A stretch of 64,000 nucleotides of DNA, from the NCBI GenBank assembly GCA_028824575.1, contig JAPPDN010000059.1:62001-126000 (forward strand). The letters are read 5' to 3'. Each line of letters begins with the position of its first letter. Position 1 is the stretch's first letter. A program made the position numbers and the translations under genes. Shown in pieces: positions 38,410-47,555 of the stretch. Under the pieces are notes generated by a model. The model did not search any database and was not told the origin of the DNA. It was given only the letters and a program-made list of their open reading frames with translations. The DNA is from Candidatus Poribacteria bacterium. GTDB taxonomy: Bacteria; Poribacteria; WGA-4E; WGA-3G.

Positions 38410-40266
38410 CTACTGGCATGGCGTTCCACTCGCCCGCAAGAGTTGATTCGCTTGGAATTTGTGATTATCGACGAAAATCGTTGGAGAAGCCCGAACACCG
38501 AGTTCCGCGGCACGCTTGATGTTTTCTCGGAAAAGCTGTTCTGCTTCCGGACTGTCAAATAATGCCTGAATCTTCGCGACATCAATGCCGAGTTTCTCTG
38601 CACAGTCTTCCCAGCTCTTGTCCAATTTCTTGCCGCGGCACAAAATATAGTCGAGATACCGATCGGGGTATTCCCGTGCGATGAGCAACTGTCGGATGTT
38701 TTCTGCGACTTCAGGGTAACCGTGAAGGCTCGTAAACGGCGTTATGTCTTGTGCAGAAGGCGCTTCTTTTTCCTGCGCAACAAATTGAAGTTTGAAGTCG
38801 ATTTTATCGCCAAACTCCTTCACGATCGGAATAATCTTTTCTTCCGCTTGAACTCCGTATGGACAATAGCTCATGACAAAGAGTTCCAGCGTCGGTTTCC
38901 CCATCCGTGCGATACGGGATGCTAAGAGTTCCTCCAAGTTCATCGAGGCGCGGCTATGATCCACATCCTTCGTATGCAGTTCTACAACCTCAGCGAACCC
39001 TGGCGAATGTTCCGGGTCGTGGCATTGTAAACAGAGCGATGTATCCGCACCGCTACGGATATTGCTTTTTTTCGGGTTGCCGACGTGCTGCTTGCCGGGA
39101 CCGTGGCACGTCTCACACTGCACACCTTTGAGCGTTGTGTTCTGGTCCCCTATTTGAAATCCCGTTGAATACCCGAACCCAGTTGTATGGCAGGAGACAC
39201 ACCCGGCATCAAAGTATCGCTCTTTTTTCAGAAGGGTTTCAAAGGCAAAAGCGTGACGCGTCGCCGACCACTGGAGGTATTCCTGCTCATGGCATTGCTG
39301 ACACGCCGTCGCTGAGACATACCCATTTTGTGGATCTCGTTCCAAGTGCTGGTTGGCAAAGAGCGGGGTCAGATCAGCGGAGGGTGAGGCTTCCCGATAA
39401 AAGTCAGTTAGCAATTGGCGGACAGGTTTGGATTCCGCGACGTCACCTGTCAACGCCAGTTCTGTTGCGTAGTGGTGTGATAGTTTCCCATGGGCATCCA
39501 GCCAAAGTGCCAATACCCCCAAGGTTTTGCCATGCGGTTCAGATGCGACATAAAGTGTTTCTCGGTCTGCCGTGACGGTTTCAACGCCACCAGATTGGAT
39601 TACAACGTCAACATGCTCCGTGGTATCAAGATGTCCCAATCCCACAACAAGATTCACTTCTGATACGGCTCGCGTCTGAGGTGTCCCCGCAACGAAAGCG
39701 ATCCGATGTTGTCCGACTTCCTTGATAATAAAGGGTTGTGTGAAGTCGGTTTCTATAGCATCAGGTGCTAAGAACGGGAACGTGGCAACGGCAGAGAGTC
39801 GACCGAGATAAGTGTTCCCATAGGAAAGATCTGACGCACTGAGGGCGACGACATCGTATCCCATTGTGGACATCGCCTTGAGATTGACCTCACACCGCTT
39901 TGTGTCTATCTCCTCTGTCCCATCAAAAATATTTCCAGCATCGACCAAGAGTGTTGGGAATCCATATTCCCGAATCTGTTCCACAACGTAAGCACGCCTC
40001 GGGAGCCCACCCGATTGTTCTTGATAGCATCCACACGGCTCCAGATGGCTCTCTGTGCTACTGGTATACAGAACAATTAGAGAAGGCGGCTCACCGCTTT
40101 CCAGTTTTGACAGCACGGTTTCCAAGCGGTCTCCGGAAACTGTTCGTGCTTGCTGTTTCACCACCTGTATCTGTTTGAGTCTTTGAGATTCTGCCCATTG
40201 TGCGTAAAAGGGGGGTAACGTCACCCCGACCGTTAGAAGTATTAAAATAAAAATCGCGCGTTTCAT
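38410..40266 (-). CDS. Fusion of 5'-nucleotidase-like, tetraheme and thioredoxin-like domains
   Basis: 618 residues from ATG 40266, chosen because a signal helix (AIFILILLTVGVTLPPF) follows directly. Part 1 (about 55-300) resembles UshA-type metallophosphatases (VLYTSSTESHLEPCGC, LLVDAGNIFDG, DVVALSASDLSYG). Part 2 (about 330-440) has four CxxCH heme sites (CQQCH, CVSCH, CETCH, CLQCH) as in cytochrome c554-type domains. Part 3 is a DsbA/thioredoxin-like fold starting LELFVMSYCPYG and ending SPTIFVDNHKF. A periplasmic electron- or disulfide-transfer role is likely. Placement beside a Cys-rich peptide gene hints that it oxidises or reduces that peptide; this is inference. Confidence 0.8.
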   Translation of the reverse strand: MKRAIFILILLTVGVTLPPFYAQWAESQRLKQIQVVKQQARTVSGDRLETVLSKLESGEPPSLIVLYTSSTESHLEPCGCYQEQSGGLPRRAYVVEQIREYGFPTLLVDAGNIFDGTEEIDTKRCEVNLKAMSTMGYDVVALSASDLSYGNTYLGRLSAVATFPFLAPDAIETDFTQPFIIKEVGQHRIAFVAGTPQTRAVSEVNLVVGLGHLDTTEHVDVVIQSGGVETVTADRETLYVASEPHGKTLGVLALWLDAHGKLSHHYATELALTGDVAESKPVRQLLTDFYREASPSADLTPLFANQHLERDPQNGYVSATACQQCHEQEYLQWSATRHAFAFETLLKKERYFDAGCVSCHTTGFGYSTGFQIGDQNTTLKGVQCETCHGPGKQHVGNPKKSNIRSGADTSLCLQCHDPEHSPGFAEVVELHTKDVDHSRASMNLEELLASRIARMGKPTLELFVMSYCPYGVQAEEKIIPIVKEFGDKIDFKLQFVAQEKEAPSAQDITPFTSLHGYPEVAENIRQLLIAREYPDRYLDYILCRGKKLDKSWEDCAEKLGIDVAKIQALFDSPEAEQLFRENIKRAAELGVRASPTIFVDNHKFQANQLLRASGTPCQ

Positions 40267-40317
40267 AAAACATATTAAATCAATATTTGTTGATTTGCAT
40301 TCCTTTCCTATATAAAT

Positions 40318-40436
40318 AGGACTTACGCATACTGCTCTTTTGTAGCATAAACTTTTAGTTTGTGCCACCAGAACGCTGTGTTTTCCGAAAAATCTCATCT
40401 CACAGAACGGGCTACAGTCAAAATTGCGTAAGTCCT
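40318..40436. mobile_element. 119-bp MITE-like element
   Basis: Perfect 12-bp terminal inverted repeats, AGGACTTACGCA and TGCGTAAGTCCT. Contains a decayed GCATAAACT-AGTTTGTGC palindrome and no gene. No target duplication was obvious. It sits between the fusion gene and the prepilin-peptidase-like gene. Confidence 0.7.
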
Positions 40437-40443
40437 GATAAAG

Positions 40444-41580
40444 TTAGAATAATTGGATCATCTTAGAATAAAAAGGGCCCTGACAAAGAATTGTAAGAAG
40501 GGCACCGACAGAGATCACAGGTGCGAAACGAATTGAAGGTTGGACATTTATCCGATTGCCGAATTCGGCAAATGCCCCTGCCGCGGCAAGGCTTTGTAAT
40601 TGATCAATCTCCTCTGTAGTGAGACCTGCGGGATCCGGCGAAATAACGATGTTGTCGTCCTGACCGCTTGAAAATCCAACTTGCTTCTTTTTGTAGTGGG
40701 TAGTGCCGTCTGGCTCTTCAACCCGAACAATTTGTTCAGCAGGGATCATACCCACTTGGAGACCATTCACATCAACAGCACTGTCTAAGGTCACACTCGC
40801 CAAACTCAGAACCAACTGTTTGGCAATAACGAAAACCACGAGATATAATCCTAAGAAAAAGGCGAAGCCAGTGAGAAAGACCGACACAGACGGCGTTGCT
40901 TGCACCGCTAACCAGACGCACACAAAACTAATGACAGCATAATAGACCGGCGTTTTCGGCAGGGGGGACAGGAGTTTCTGTATTAACGTGAATGCCACCA
41001 AAACGAAAACAAGATGCAGAAACCGGTCAGGTTCCCATCCAACGCGCTGCAACAGATAGGTAAGCGCAGATCCGATCCCGATAAACAGCAATAGACCGAA
41101 AAATTTTTCGAGAAGTGCTGCTTTCTGAAAGTTTGACTTAAAGAAATACCGAAAAAGGTCCAACTTATTCCGCATCAACACGAACTTGTAAAGTAGGTAA
41201 CCCAAGAGTCCTATTGAGTACGGAACAATGATATTGAGTGCGAGTATTAACGGCGGAAAACTCAAAGCACCGCTCAGATTTCTGAACAGTGATAGCGGAA
41301 AGATTAAAGAGAGTCCCCAAAAGAGCTTGGAGTCTCCGGGTGAGAAAATACCAAACCAATAGAAAGCGAAGGCGATAAGCCCGCTCCCGCAGAAGAGTCC
41401 TAAGATATAGAGCGGCGTTGTTGTGCCGAGATACCATGCCATTAACTGACTCAGTGTCCCCACATATAAAAGTCCGAGCGAACAGAAGTTGCGAATCTTT
41501 TGTGTCTTCAGGTCAGTATAACTCGCATATCCACAGAAAACGAGTGCCAAGAAAATCAGAAAGTATTCGTAGTGCGACAT
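40444..41580 (-). CDS. Type IV prepilin peptidase-like (A24) membrane protein
   Basis: 378 residues, about eight to ten membrane helices. Two candidate catalytic Asp residues match the A24 family: CGYASYTDLKTQKIRN near the N-terminus and FSPGDSKLFWGLSLIFP at about 90. A24 enzymes cut leader peptides at a Gly. The last 110 residues are soluble and unusual (VNGLQVGMIPAEQIVR, LTTEEIDQLQSLAAAGAF). It lies in the peptide cluster and could process or export the peptides, but pilins or other substrates are equally possible. Confidence 0.7.
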   Translation of the reverse strand: MSHYEYFLIFLALVFCGYASYTDLKTQKIRNFCSLGLLYVGTLSQLMAWYLGTTTPLYILGLFCGSGLIAFAFYWFGIFSPGDSKLFWGLSLIFPLSLFRNLSGALSFPPLILALNIIVPYSIGLLGYLLYKFVLMRNKLDLFRYFFKSNFQKAALLEKFFGLLLFIGIGSALTYLLQRVGWEPDRFLHLVFVLVAFTLIQKLLSPLPKTPVYYAVISFVCVWLAVQATPSVSVFLTGFAFFLGLYLVVFVIAKQLVLSLASVTLDSAVDVNGLQVGMIPAEQIVRVEEPDGTTHYKKKQVGFSSGQDDNIVISPDPAGLTTEEIDQLQSLAAAGAFAEFGNRINVQPSIRFAPVISVGALLTILCQGPFYSKMIQLF

Positions 41581-41604
41581 AATATGAACAAAAAGAGCCT
41601 TTCT

Positions 41605-42501
41605 TTAAGGTTTTACGCTTAACGCGAATGTATCAATGAAGGAACCCGATTGACGTTGGAACTTCTTCGTCTCAAAGTCAATAATCTTGAGTCCAACTTT
41701 TTCGTAGAGTGCTAAGACTTCATCAGGAGAATCAAAATCGTAGAGGTGCATCAACAGGGGCAGCTGCACTGGGAGTGCTGTGATGAGGTATCCGCCCGGT
41801 TTCAGTACACGCATCGCTTCTAACAAGCCAGTTTCTGGATCTGGGATATGCTCAAGCACTTCAACAGCGATAACCCCATCGAAGGTATCGTCAGGATAGT
41901 GTAGACTGCGAATGTCTCCGATTGACAAGGCACTCCTTTCACTTACCTCTTTTTTTCTCAAAAGCCTTTGAGCGTGCTGAAGGCAGTACTGGCTAATATC
42001 AACACCCTTAGTTTGCCATGAGGAATCCTGTTGTAGAATGAACGCTGTCAAAACGCCCGGACCGAAACCGAGATCACAGAAATGCGATTTCTCTTTGAAA
42101 CAGTTCAAATGCTTACCGATGAATGCCTTTCGCTCCAAAGCAGGTGGAAAAGAGATATAGTTCAGGTGTTCACTGATTGGGTAATATTTTGTTTCATAGA
42201 GTTTCGTTTTTACCGTTTCAAAGTCCCTATCTGCTGTGAGTTGAGTAGGAAGCTCAAGCGCGAAAAGTTGTTCAACAGTTATCTCGCCGCTGTAGAGAAT
42301 GTCGCCAACAATTTCTTCAGTGTGTGCCCACTTCGTTTCCGATTGTTGAATCAGGGTGTCTGTCTGCTCCAAGATCGAGGACAATAGATACTGGATGGTC
42401 TGATTAAAACGGGCACGATGGTATTCCACGGCGTGTGGATATGAAGCTGTATGTTTTTGAAATTGTGCCTCAAACGCGGATTCAAATTCAGGATAGTACA
42501 T
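41605..42501 (-). CDS. SAM-dependent methyltransferase
   Basis: 298 residues. Class I Rossmann methyltransferase in the C-terminal two thirds: motif I CDLGFGPGVLTAFIL, ISQYCLQHAQRLL, then VIAVEVLEHIPDP and VLKPGGYLITALP, like Methyltransf_11/UbiE types. The N-terminal 110 residues are helical and have no known match. It may methylate a peptide or a lipid/sugar; nothing defines the acceptor. Lies 24 bp upstream of the A24 gene on the same strand. Confidence 0.85.
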   Translation of the reverse strand: MYYPEFESAFEAQFQKHTASYPHAVEYHRARFNQTIQYLLSSILEQTDTLIQQSETKWAHTEEIVGDILYSGEITVEQLFALELPTQLTADRDFETVKTKLYETKYYPISEHLNYISFPPALERKAFIGKHLNCFKEKSHFCDLGFGPGVLTAFILQQDSSWQTKGVDISQYCLQHAQRLLRKKEVSERSALSIGDIRSLHYPDDTFDGVIAVEVLEHIPDPETGLLEAMRVLKPGGYLITALPVQLPLLMHLYDFDSPDEVLALYEKVGLKIIDFETKKFQRQSGSFIDTFALSVKP

Positions 42502-42700
42502 TAAGGGTTTCCTCGGTTTATCGGAATACAGTCGATTAGTGTTGTTTGAGCTTATCCTATAAAGTTGTTATTTTTTCTCTACTCGGCGAGATAGCAAAGA
42601 AAAGTTCTGACACCCACGTCGGAGATATATTCGCTGACAAATCTGTGGTGAGTCGAATAGATTCTGCTCAAAGCGTTCCAAGTCGGTTATGCCACAAAAC

Positions 42701-43678
42701 CTATTTCCTTTTCAGTTCTCCCCATACTGTTGTGAGCAACTGCGGTTGAGGTAAAACCGGTAATGCGAATGCTGGATCAAACCAATCCCCCAGATAATTC
42801 TGTCCAATATGAGTTAGTTGCTCGGATTGCTCACCTTCCAACCCTCTCTTGAATATTTGTGAATTCTTATTTCTATCCGCCTGTCTATAGACAATTGAAT
42901 CACCATGCGGAGACCACACGACCCCTCTTGCCCAGGGTCCAGCTTCATCAACAATTTGGGTCAGTCCCATCCCATCGCGATTTATTGTATAAATCGTTTC
43001 CGTCTCAGCGAAATCTTCAAGAGGCACCCGATGCTGCCACGAAAAAGCAAACTTGTCTCCTGTCGGAGACCACGCCAGAGCTCCACTCATATATGACGGT
43101 ATTGCCTTGCGTGGGAAAATAATTCTCCGTTTGAGTGTGTCGAGGTTGAATATACTTATTTGCATGCTTCTCGGCCAACCGACGAGAAAAGCTATCTCGG
43201 TGCCATCTGGGGACCAGTCAGGAGAACTCCCAACAGCTATTCGATCCTCATTTTCACCCTTGATTGTGGCAGTATAGATGACCCATTGAGCACGCACCGT
43301 GCGGACGTACGCAATCTGTTTCCCATCTGGCGACCACGTCGGACCTGCTCTATCTGCCTCCTTTCCAAAGACCCGCCGCACATTAGATCCGTTTGGATCC
43401 ATGAGATATAAGTCCCAAACACCATCTCGGTCTGAGACGAAAAGTATTTGTTCACCCGTTGGCGACCAGATGGGTGTAATGTCCTGTGCGCGATGATGTG
43501 TTATTCGGATCTGCTCACTTCCGTCTGGGTTCATCAGGTAAATATCCCGATTGCCTTCACGCGTTGCCCAAAATGCGATTTTAGGAGTTGTGGGGATTTC
43601 TGCGAAAACCGGACGAATTTTCACGAGCAAGGCCCCCAGGCTAAGGAGCAGAAAAAGAAGTAGAGGATACCGTCGCAT
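42701..43678 (-). CDS. TolB-like secreted beta-propeller with TTVWG tail
   Basis: 325 residues from ATG 43678 (GGGAGAG upstream; the longer frame lacks a good start). Signal peptide (RYPLLLFLLLSLGALLV), then PD40/TolB-type blades with repeated WSPDG-like motifs (IWSPTGEQILFVSDRDG, TWSPDGKQIAYV, WSPDGTEIAFLV, WSPTGDKFAF, WSPHGDSIVY). The C-terminus LLTTVWGELKRK matches the LamG and lamin-tail proteins. Its role is likely binding or assembly in the envelope. It lies between the methyltransferase and peptide 2 genes. Confidence 0.85.
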   Translation of the reverse strand: MRRYPLLLFLLLSLGALLVKIRPVFAEIPTTPKIAFWATREGNRDIYLMNPDGSEQIRITHHRAQDITPIWSPTGEQILFVSDRDGVWDLYLMDPNGSNVRRVFGKEADRAGPTWSPDGKQIAYVRTVRAQWVIYTATIKGENEDRIAVGSSPDWSPDGTEIAFLVGWPRSMQISIFNLDTLKRRIIFPRKAIPSYMSGALAWSPTGDKFAFSWQHRVPLEDFAETETIYTINRDGMGLTQIVDEAGPWARGVVWSPHGDSIVYRQADRNKNSQIFKRGLEGEQSEQLTHIGQNYLGDWFDPAFALPVLPQPQLLTTVWGELKRK

Positions 43679-43794
43679 AAGAACTCTCCCGATATTCTTT
43701 GTTTTTTCAACAAAATGCGTCATGAAAATTAGGAATAAAACTACAGAGGGAGGCGACAAAAGTCGCCATACCCTCTGTAAGCAAGAAAATCGCC

Positions 43795-44010
43795 TTAAGG
43801 CATACAAGTGCCATGACTGCATACTTTATTTCCAGGGCAAGGACGTCTCTCATCGCACTCCCATGCTTCAGCCCGTGGTGCACCAACGATAGCCTGTGCC
43901 AGTAGCACGCTACCAACCGCCGCACCGAGCGTCAGTGGAGATTTGACTCCCACCTTGCCTTCCTCGGATTGGACAAACTCGCGGATTTTACCGCGGAGAT
44001 TCTTTTTCAT
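43795..44010 (-). CDS. Cys-rich secreted peptide 2, leader-like N-terminus
   Basis: 71 residues from ATG 44010 with AAAGGAG upstream; the longer frame runs through the conserved UTR. Leader residues 1-49 (FVQSEEGKVGVKSPLTLGAA, then GSVLLAQAIVGAPRAEA) closely match peptide 1, while the core WECDERRPCPGNKVC to HGTCMP has four Cys and differs. Conserved leader plus variable core suggests a RiPP-like precursor family, at least three members in this window. Confidence 0.75.
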   Translation of the reverse strand: MKKNLRGKIREFVQSEEGKVGVKSPLTLGAAVGSVLLAQAIVGAPRAEAWECDERRPCPGNKVCSHGTCMP

Positions 44011-44085
44011 ATCGGTTTTTCTCCTTTCTGCCGGTGCTTCCACTCCGGCGAGATTGACTTCCCAACTCCGGTCAGGAACCCATTT
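44011..44085 (-). promoter_or_regulatory. Conserved 5' leader of peptide gene 2
   Basis: Same elements as before peptide 1: AAATGGGT-CCTGAC, hairpin GCCGG/CCGGC (44030-44049) and CAGAAAGGAGAAAA. One pair differs between copies but still pairs (C-G versus U-G). Confidence 0.6.
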
Positions 44086-44103
44086 CCAAGACGAATTCAT
44101 TCG

Positions 44104-45738
44104 CTACGGAAGTGAAGCCTTCCCTTGGAAATGCTTGAAAACTGCCTCGATTTCAGCAGGTGTATGCTGTTCCACTAATATCTCTGCTAAGGCGGTTTTA
44201 AGGCAGTCATATCTATTGCTCCCCGCTCGGTACACACTGGACTCGGTGGTTCCAGACCCCGGATCATACCGACGGCAGAAGACCGGCGGAGACACATTTC
44301 TTTCTCTTCTAAAGGCATTCACGCTTTGCTGATGCCCCTCTTCAAAGCACTGAACGATTTTTTGTGCTACTTTTTCCCAAGTGAATTTTTGAGCCAAACC
44401 CTTTGCAACGTTTTCGCATTCGGTGCGTGTATGAGAGGGTTTTAACCACTGATTTATTGTGTTCGACAACTCGGATATTGAAATACGGAAATTACTGGCA
44501 TGATCCCAGTCCGACTTCACGACAACGCCAGCACCCGAAACTTCCGCAGGCATCCCATACTTCGTCATCGCAACACAGGGTGCACCATACGCCATCGCCT
44601 CTAAGACAATCGACAATGGGGTGCCCGGCATCGCGGGGAAACAGACGAGATCCAATGCTTGAAAGAATATCGGTAAAACTGACAGCGTCTCCTCATCATC
44701 GGCACTGAAAATGACGACATTCTCCGGCGGATACCGATACTGCTGTTCTAACAGTGTGTCATACACAAAGATCGCGAGATGTGGATTGGCGCGTGCGAAT
44801 TCAGAAATCCACGCTGCCCCACGCCTCGGTTCAAATCCAGAGATGAGTCCGACAACCGGTTGCTTCGCAAACATCGGGTTCTCAAAGAGAGCGGCGGTGT
44901 GCTGTTTTGCCAACGCCTTGTCACCGATTGGCGCAACGACATCTATCCCATCAGGGATCACCCGCACGTTGTCTGCTAACACCCCTAATTCAGTGATCCA
45001 TTCCTTCATCCACGAGGCTTTAACCACCAGTGTATCTTTTGGACTTTGGAACGCACGGAGCATCAAAAGCACTTTCAGCAGAACGTGTTGTAGCCGCTGG
45101 CTTCCCTCTATGCAGTGGACAATCGGGACATCGGGAATCCGATAGTATAACAGATCGTCCGTCAAGAATTGTGAGAGCAGCAGGATACCGTTATAGCCAT
45201 CCATCGCATACCACGGCGGCATCAAGGCATTCCCCGCTGCTACGTCTATGTTCCGAACCTCGACCGCATCGAGGTCCTGAACAGCTGTTTTCTTCTCTTC
45301 AGGAAACGACAAAGTTTCCAACTCAGCGAACGCCGCGAGGTGGGTCAAAAACTGATAACGGTTCAGATTCGTGATGTAATCCAACGACGACTTCTCCACC
45401 GTAAAATGGAACGGGACCAATACCTTCGGTTTCTGATCGCGCTGCTGCCAATGCGCAACTGTTGGTTCCACTGCCTCAACGACTGGATGCAGAAGGGTTC
45501 CTTCTCTGCCGAGGTGTTCTAAACGCTCGATCCCGTCAAAAATAGTGGTCAATTTGTATGTTTTCTTGAGTGCCTCTATCATCTGGTGCAGCGTCTGCGA
45601 CGCATAACGTGATAGGATCTGCCACTCCACGTCATTTATCTGAACGATGTCGCCTGTTTCAATGTCCGCGACATATTTTCGATCGTCCTGCTCAAATTTA
45701 TGATGCCGTTTTAATCGGTAACGCGTGTGAGATACCAT
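44104..45738 (-). CDS. PqqD/RRE-like domain fused to GT4-type glycosyltransferase
   Basis: 544 residues. The first 85 residues (DRKYVADIETGDIVQINDVE, then LHQMIEALKKTYKL) look like a PqqD-type peptide recognition element. A GT-B family 4-like glycosyltransferase follows: VGLISGFEPRRGAAWISEFA, VVIFSADDEETLSVL, SIVLEAMAYGAPCVAMTKYGMP. The first Glu of the family's E-x7-E motif is not conserved (MPGTPLSIVLE). The domain order suggests a sugar transferase that captures a leader peptide. It lies directly upstream of peptide 2. The RRE call is by eye and needs profile support. Confidence 0.7.
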   Translation of the reverse strand: MVSHTRYRLKRHHKFEQDDRKYVADIETGDIVQINDVEWQILSRYASQTLHQMIEALKKTYKLTTIFDGIERLEHLGREGTLLHPVVEAVEPTVAHWQQRDQKPKVLVPFHFTVEKSSLDYITNLNRYQFLTHLAAFAELETLSFPEEKKTAVQDLDAVEVRNIDVAAGNALMPPWYAMDGYNGILLLSQFLTDDLLYYRIPDVPIVHCIEGSQRLQHVLLKVLLMLRAFQSPKDTLVVKASWMKEWITELGVLADNVRVIPDGIDVVAPIGDKALAKQHTAALFENPMFAKQPVVGLISGFEPRRGAAWISEFARANPHLAIFVYDTLLEQQYRYPPENVVIFSADDEETLSVLPIFFQALDLVCFPAMPGTPLSIVLEAMAYGAPCVAMTKYGMPAEVSGAGVVVKSDWDHASNFRISISELSNTINQWLKPSHTRTECENVAKGLAQKFTWEKVAQKIVQCFEEGHQQSVNAFRRERNVSPPVFCRRYDPGSGTTESSVYRAGSNRYDCLKTALAEILVEQHTPAEIEAVFKHFQGKASLP

Positions 45739-45825
45739 ATTTTTTTCCTGTTCTGTTTTAATAGAAACTATCGGTTATCAGTAGAAAAGGTTTTAGCCTC
45801 TCCACTCATGGCTGACCGCTATTGA

Positions 45826-47538
45826 TCAGGTAGTGCCATTGACGAGACCGAGAACTCTTTTGAGAATCGCTCTTGCTTCCGTTTTATCGGGCACCCATTC
45901 GGCAAGAATCGCTTCCGCTTCTCTGGGTGTATGGTCTTTCAAAATGCTCAGCACCAGCCCATCTTCAACACGCAGCGGATACATCGCATCCCGTATGAAA
46001 CACCGCTCGTAATGTTCGTTCATACTCAGCACAAACGATTTGTGTGTCGGTTCGTGTTGTCCTTCCTCTAAGGGGTGTGGGGGTACAAATACATTTAAGA
46101 GTCTATTTCGGTTAATCAGTTTCTTTTTCCGATGAAGCGCCTCAAACAACTTCACGATGCGGTCGGCAGTCTTATCCCACGTAAACAGGACCGCCCGTTC
46201 CCTCGCCTTCTTTGAAAGCGTTTGCCACAATTCAGCGTTATTCAAGAGCCTGTTAATCTTATCGGAGAAATCTATCGGACACGGATAACTCACCAGTGTT
46301 GCGATGTCTTGATCGAAATTATCGGCATCCGCAACCAACCCAGTGTCCCCGACAACCGACGGGACCCCATCGAAATTCGGGACGACGGGTGGAACACCGC
46401 ACGCCATCGCCTCAAGCACCGTCAGTCCAAACGTTTCCTCGCCCGACATCGATGGGAAGCAGTAGACATCAAAGGCATTGTAAATAAGCGGTAGTTTCTC
46501 ACGCGGATGGAATCCTACGTAGACAAGGTTATCCGGGAGTTTCCGGGACGCATACCGTCCGAGACTCGGACCCGCAATCAAGAAAAGCAGATGCGGATTC
46601 AGTTTCGCCAACTTCAAGTAGACGGACGCCCCTTTTTCCGACTGCACTCTGGAGAGATACCCGACTGTTGACGCGCTCTCAATCCGATCGTCTCCGGCCG
46701 TTTTCGCAATTTCACGTTTCGCCGCCGCTTTATCCATCGGTTTAAATAACTCGGCATCCACGCCGTTCGGCAGCGTGTTGAAGAAACTCGGATCCCAGAC
46801 GTAATCCGCATAGAACTCACGGACATAATCCGATGGCGCAGTGAATCCATCACACTCCCGCATCGCCGCATAGTGCCGTAAAAGAGAATTCATCGCTTGC
46901 CCGCCGTGTCCGCGCGGGGCATGACACTGCACCAAAATCGGCGGGAACTCTGGGTATCGGTAAAGCGGGAGCAACCACCGTTCCTGCTCTTGATGTAAGG
47001 TCAGGATACCGTAATACGTTTCACCGATTTGTGACCGAAGCCGGACTAAGTCCTCGATGTTGATATCGACTTCATAGACACCATCTGTGATCTTCCTATT
47101 CTGAGATCCCGTGAAATGTAGATCCGCATACTTGGTAAGATGCCGAATCATATAAGAAAGTGCCATGTTGGTGCCGGCAGATAGCGTTTCAATATCGAAA
47201 AACGAATCCACAGAGAAGTTGGGGAGTACCACCAGCAGCTTTCGCCACTTGCTTTCCGTCTCGAAACTCCACTGCAAGTTTTCACCGCGATTGAACAGCA
47301 AGCCCTCTTTCTCGAGTTCTGCGAGTCTCTCAAACGCCTCAAGGATAGCCTCCTCTGCATAAGAGGCGCGCAGTATTCTGACAATTTCAGTATGCGTCTG
47401 CGTTTCCGCGACTTTTAGGATGTCTGCCATCGCAGCAGAGAGTTCGACGACACGCGCTTTCTCAAGGTCTGCTGCATACGACGCGCCCGCCTCTTCAAAG
47501 AAATAGAGTGCATGCAACATTTTTGGAAAATCGAGCAA
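45826..47538 (-). CDS. Second PqqD/RRE-like fused glycosyltransferase
   Basis: 570 residues, paralogous to the preceding gene in layout. The N-terminal 90 residues (FFEEAGASYAADLEKARVVE, then HTEIVRILRASYAEEAIL) have the same small wHTH-like fold pattern. The GT-B core is complete: VGYLSRVQSEKGASVYLKLA, YVGFHPREKLPLIYNAFDV, and an intact E-x7-E in EETFGLTVLEAMACGVPPVV. A C-terminal helical domain follows in both. Likely an active GT4 enzyme acting with the same substrate. It begins the probable minus-strand cluster, 88 bp upstream of the other glycosyltransferase. Confidence 0.7.
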   Translation of the reverse strand: MLDFPKMLHALYFFEEAGASYAADLEKARVVELSAAMADILKVAETQTHTEIVRILRASYAEEAILEAFERLAELEKEGLLFNRGENLQWSFETESKWRKLLVVLPNFSVDSFFDIETLSAGTNMALSYMIRHLTKYADLHFTGSQNRKITDGVYEVDINIEDLVRLRSQIGETYYGILTLHQEQERWLLPLYRYPEFPPILVQCHAPRGHGGQAMNSLLRHYAAMRECDGFTAPSDYVREFYADYVWDPSFFNTLPNGVDAELFKPMDKAAAKREIAKTAGDDRIESASTVGYLSRVQSEKGASVYLKLAKLNPHLLFLIAGPSLGRYASRKLPDNLVYVGFHPREKLPLIYNAFDVYCFPSMSGEETFGLTVLEAMACGVPPVVPNFDGVPSVVGDTGLVADADNFDQDIATLVSYPCPIDFSDKINRLLNNAELWQTLSKKARERAVLFTWDKTADRIVKLFEALHRKKKLINRNRLLNVFVPPHPLEEGQHEPTHKSFVLSMNEHYERCFIRDAMYPLRVEDGLVLSILKDHTPREAEAILAEWVPDKTEARAILKRVLGLVNGTT

Positions 47539-47555
47539 TTTTTATTTTCCTTTCT

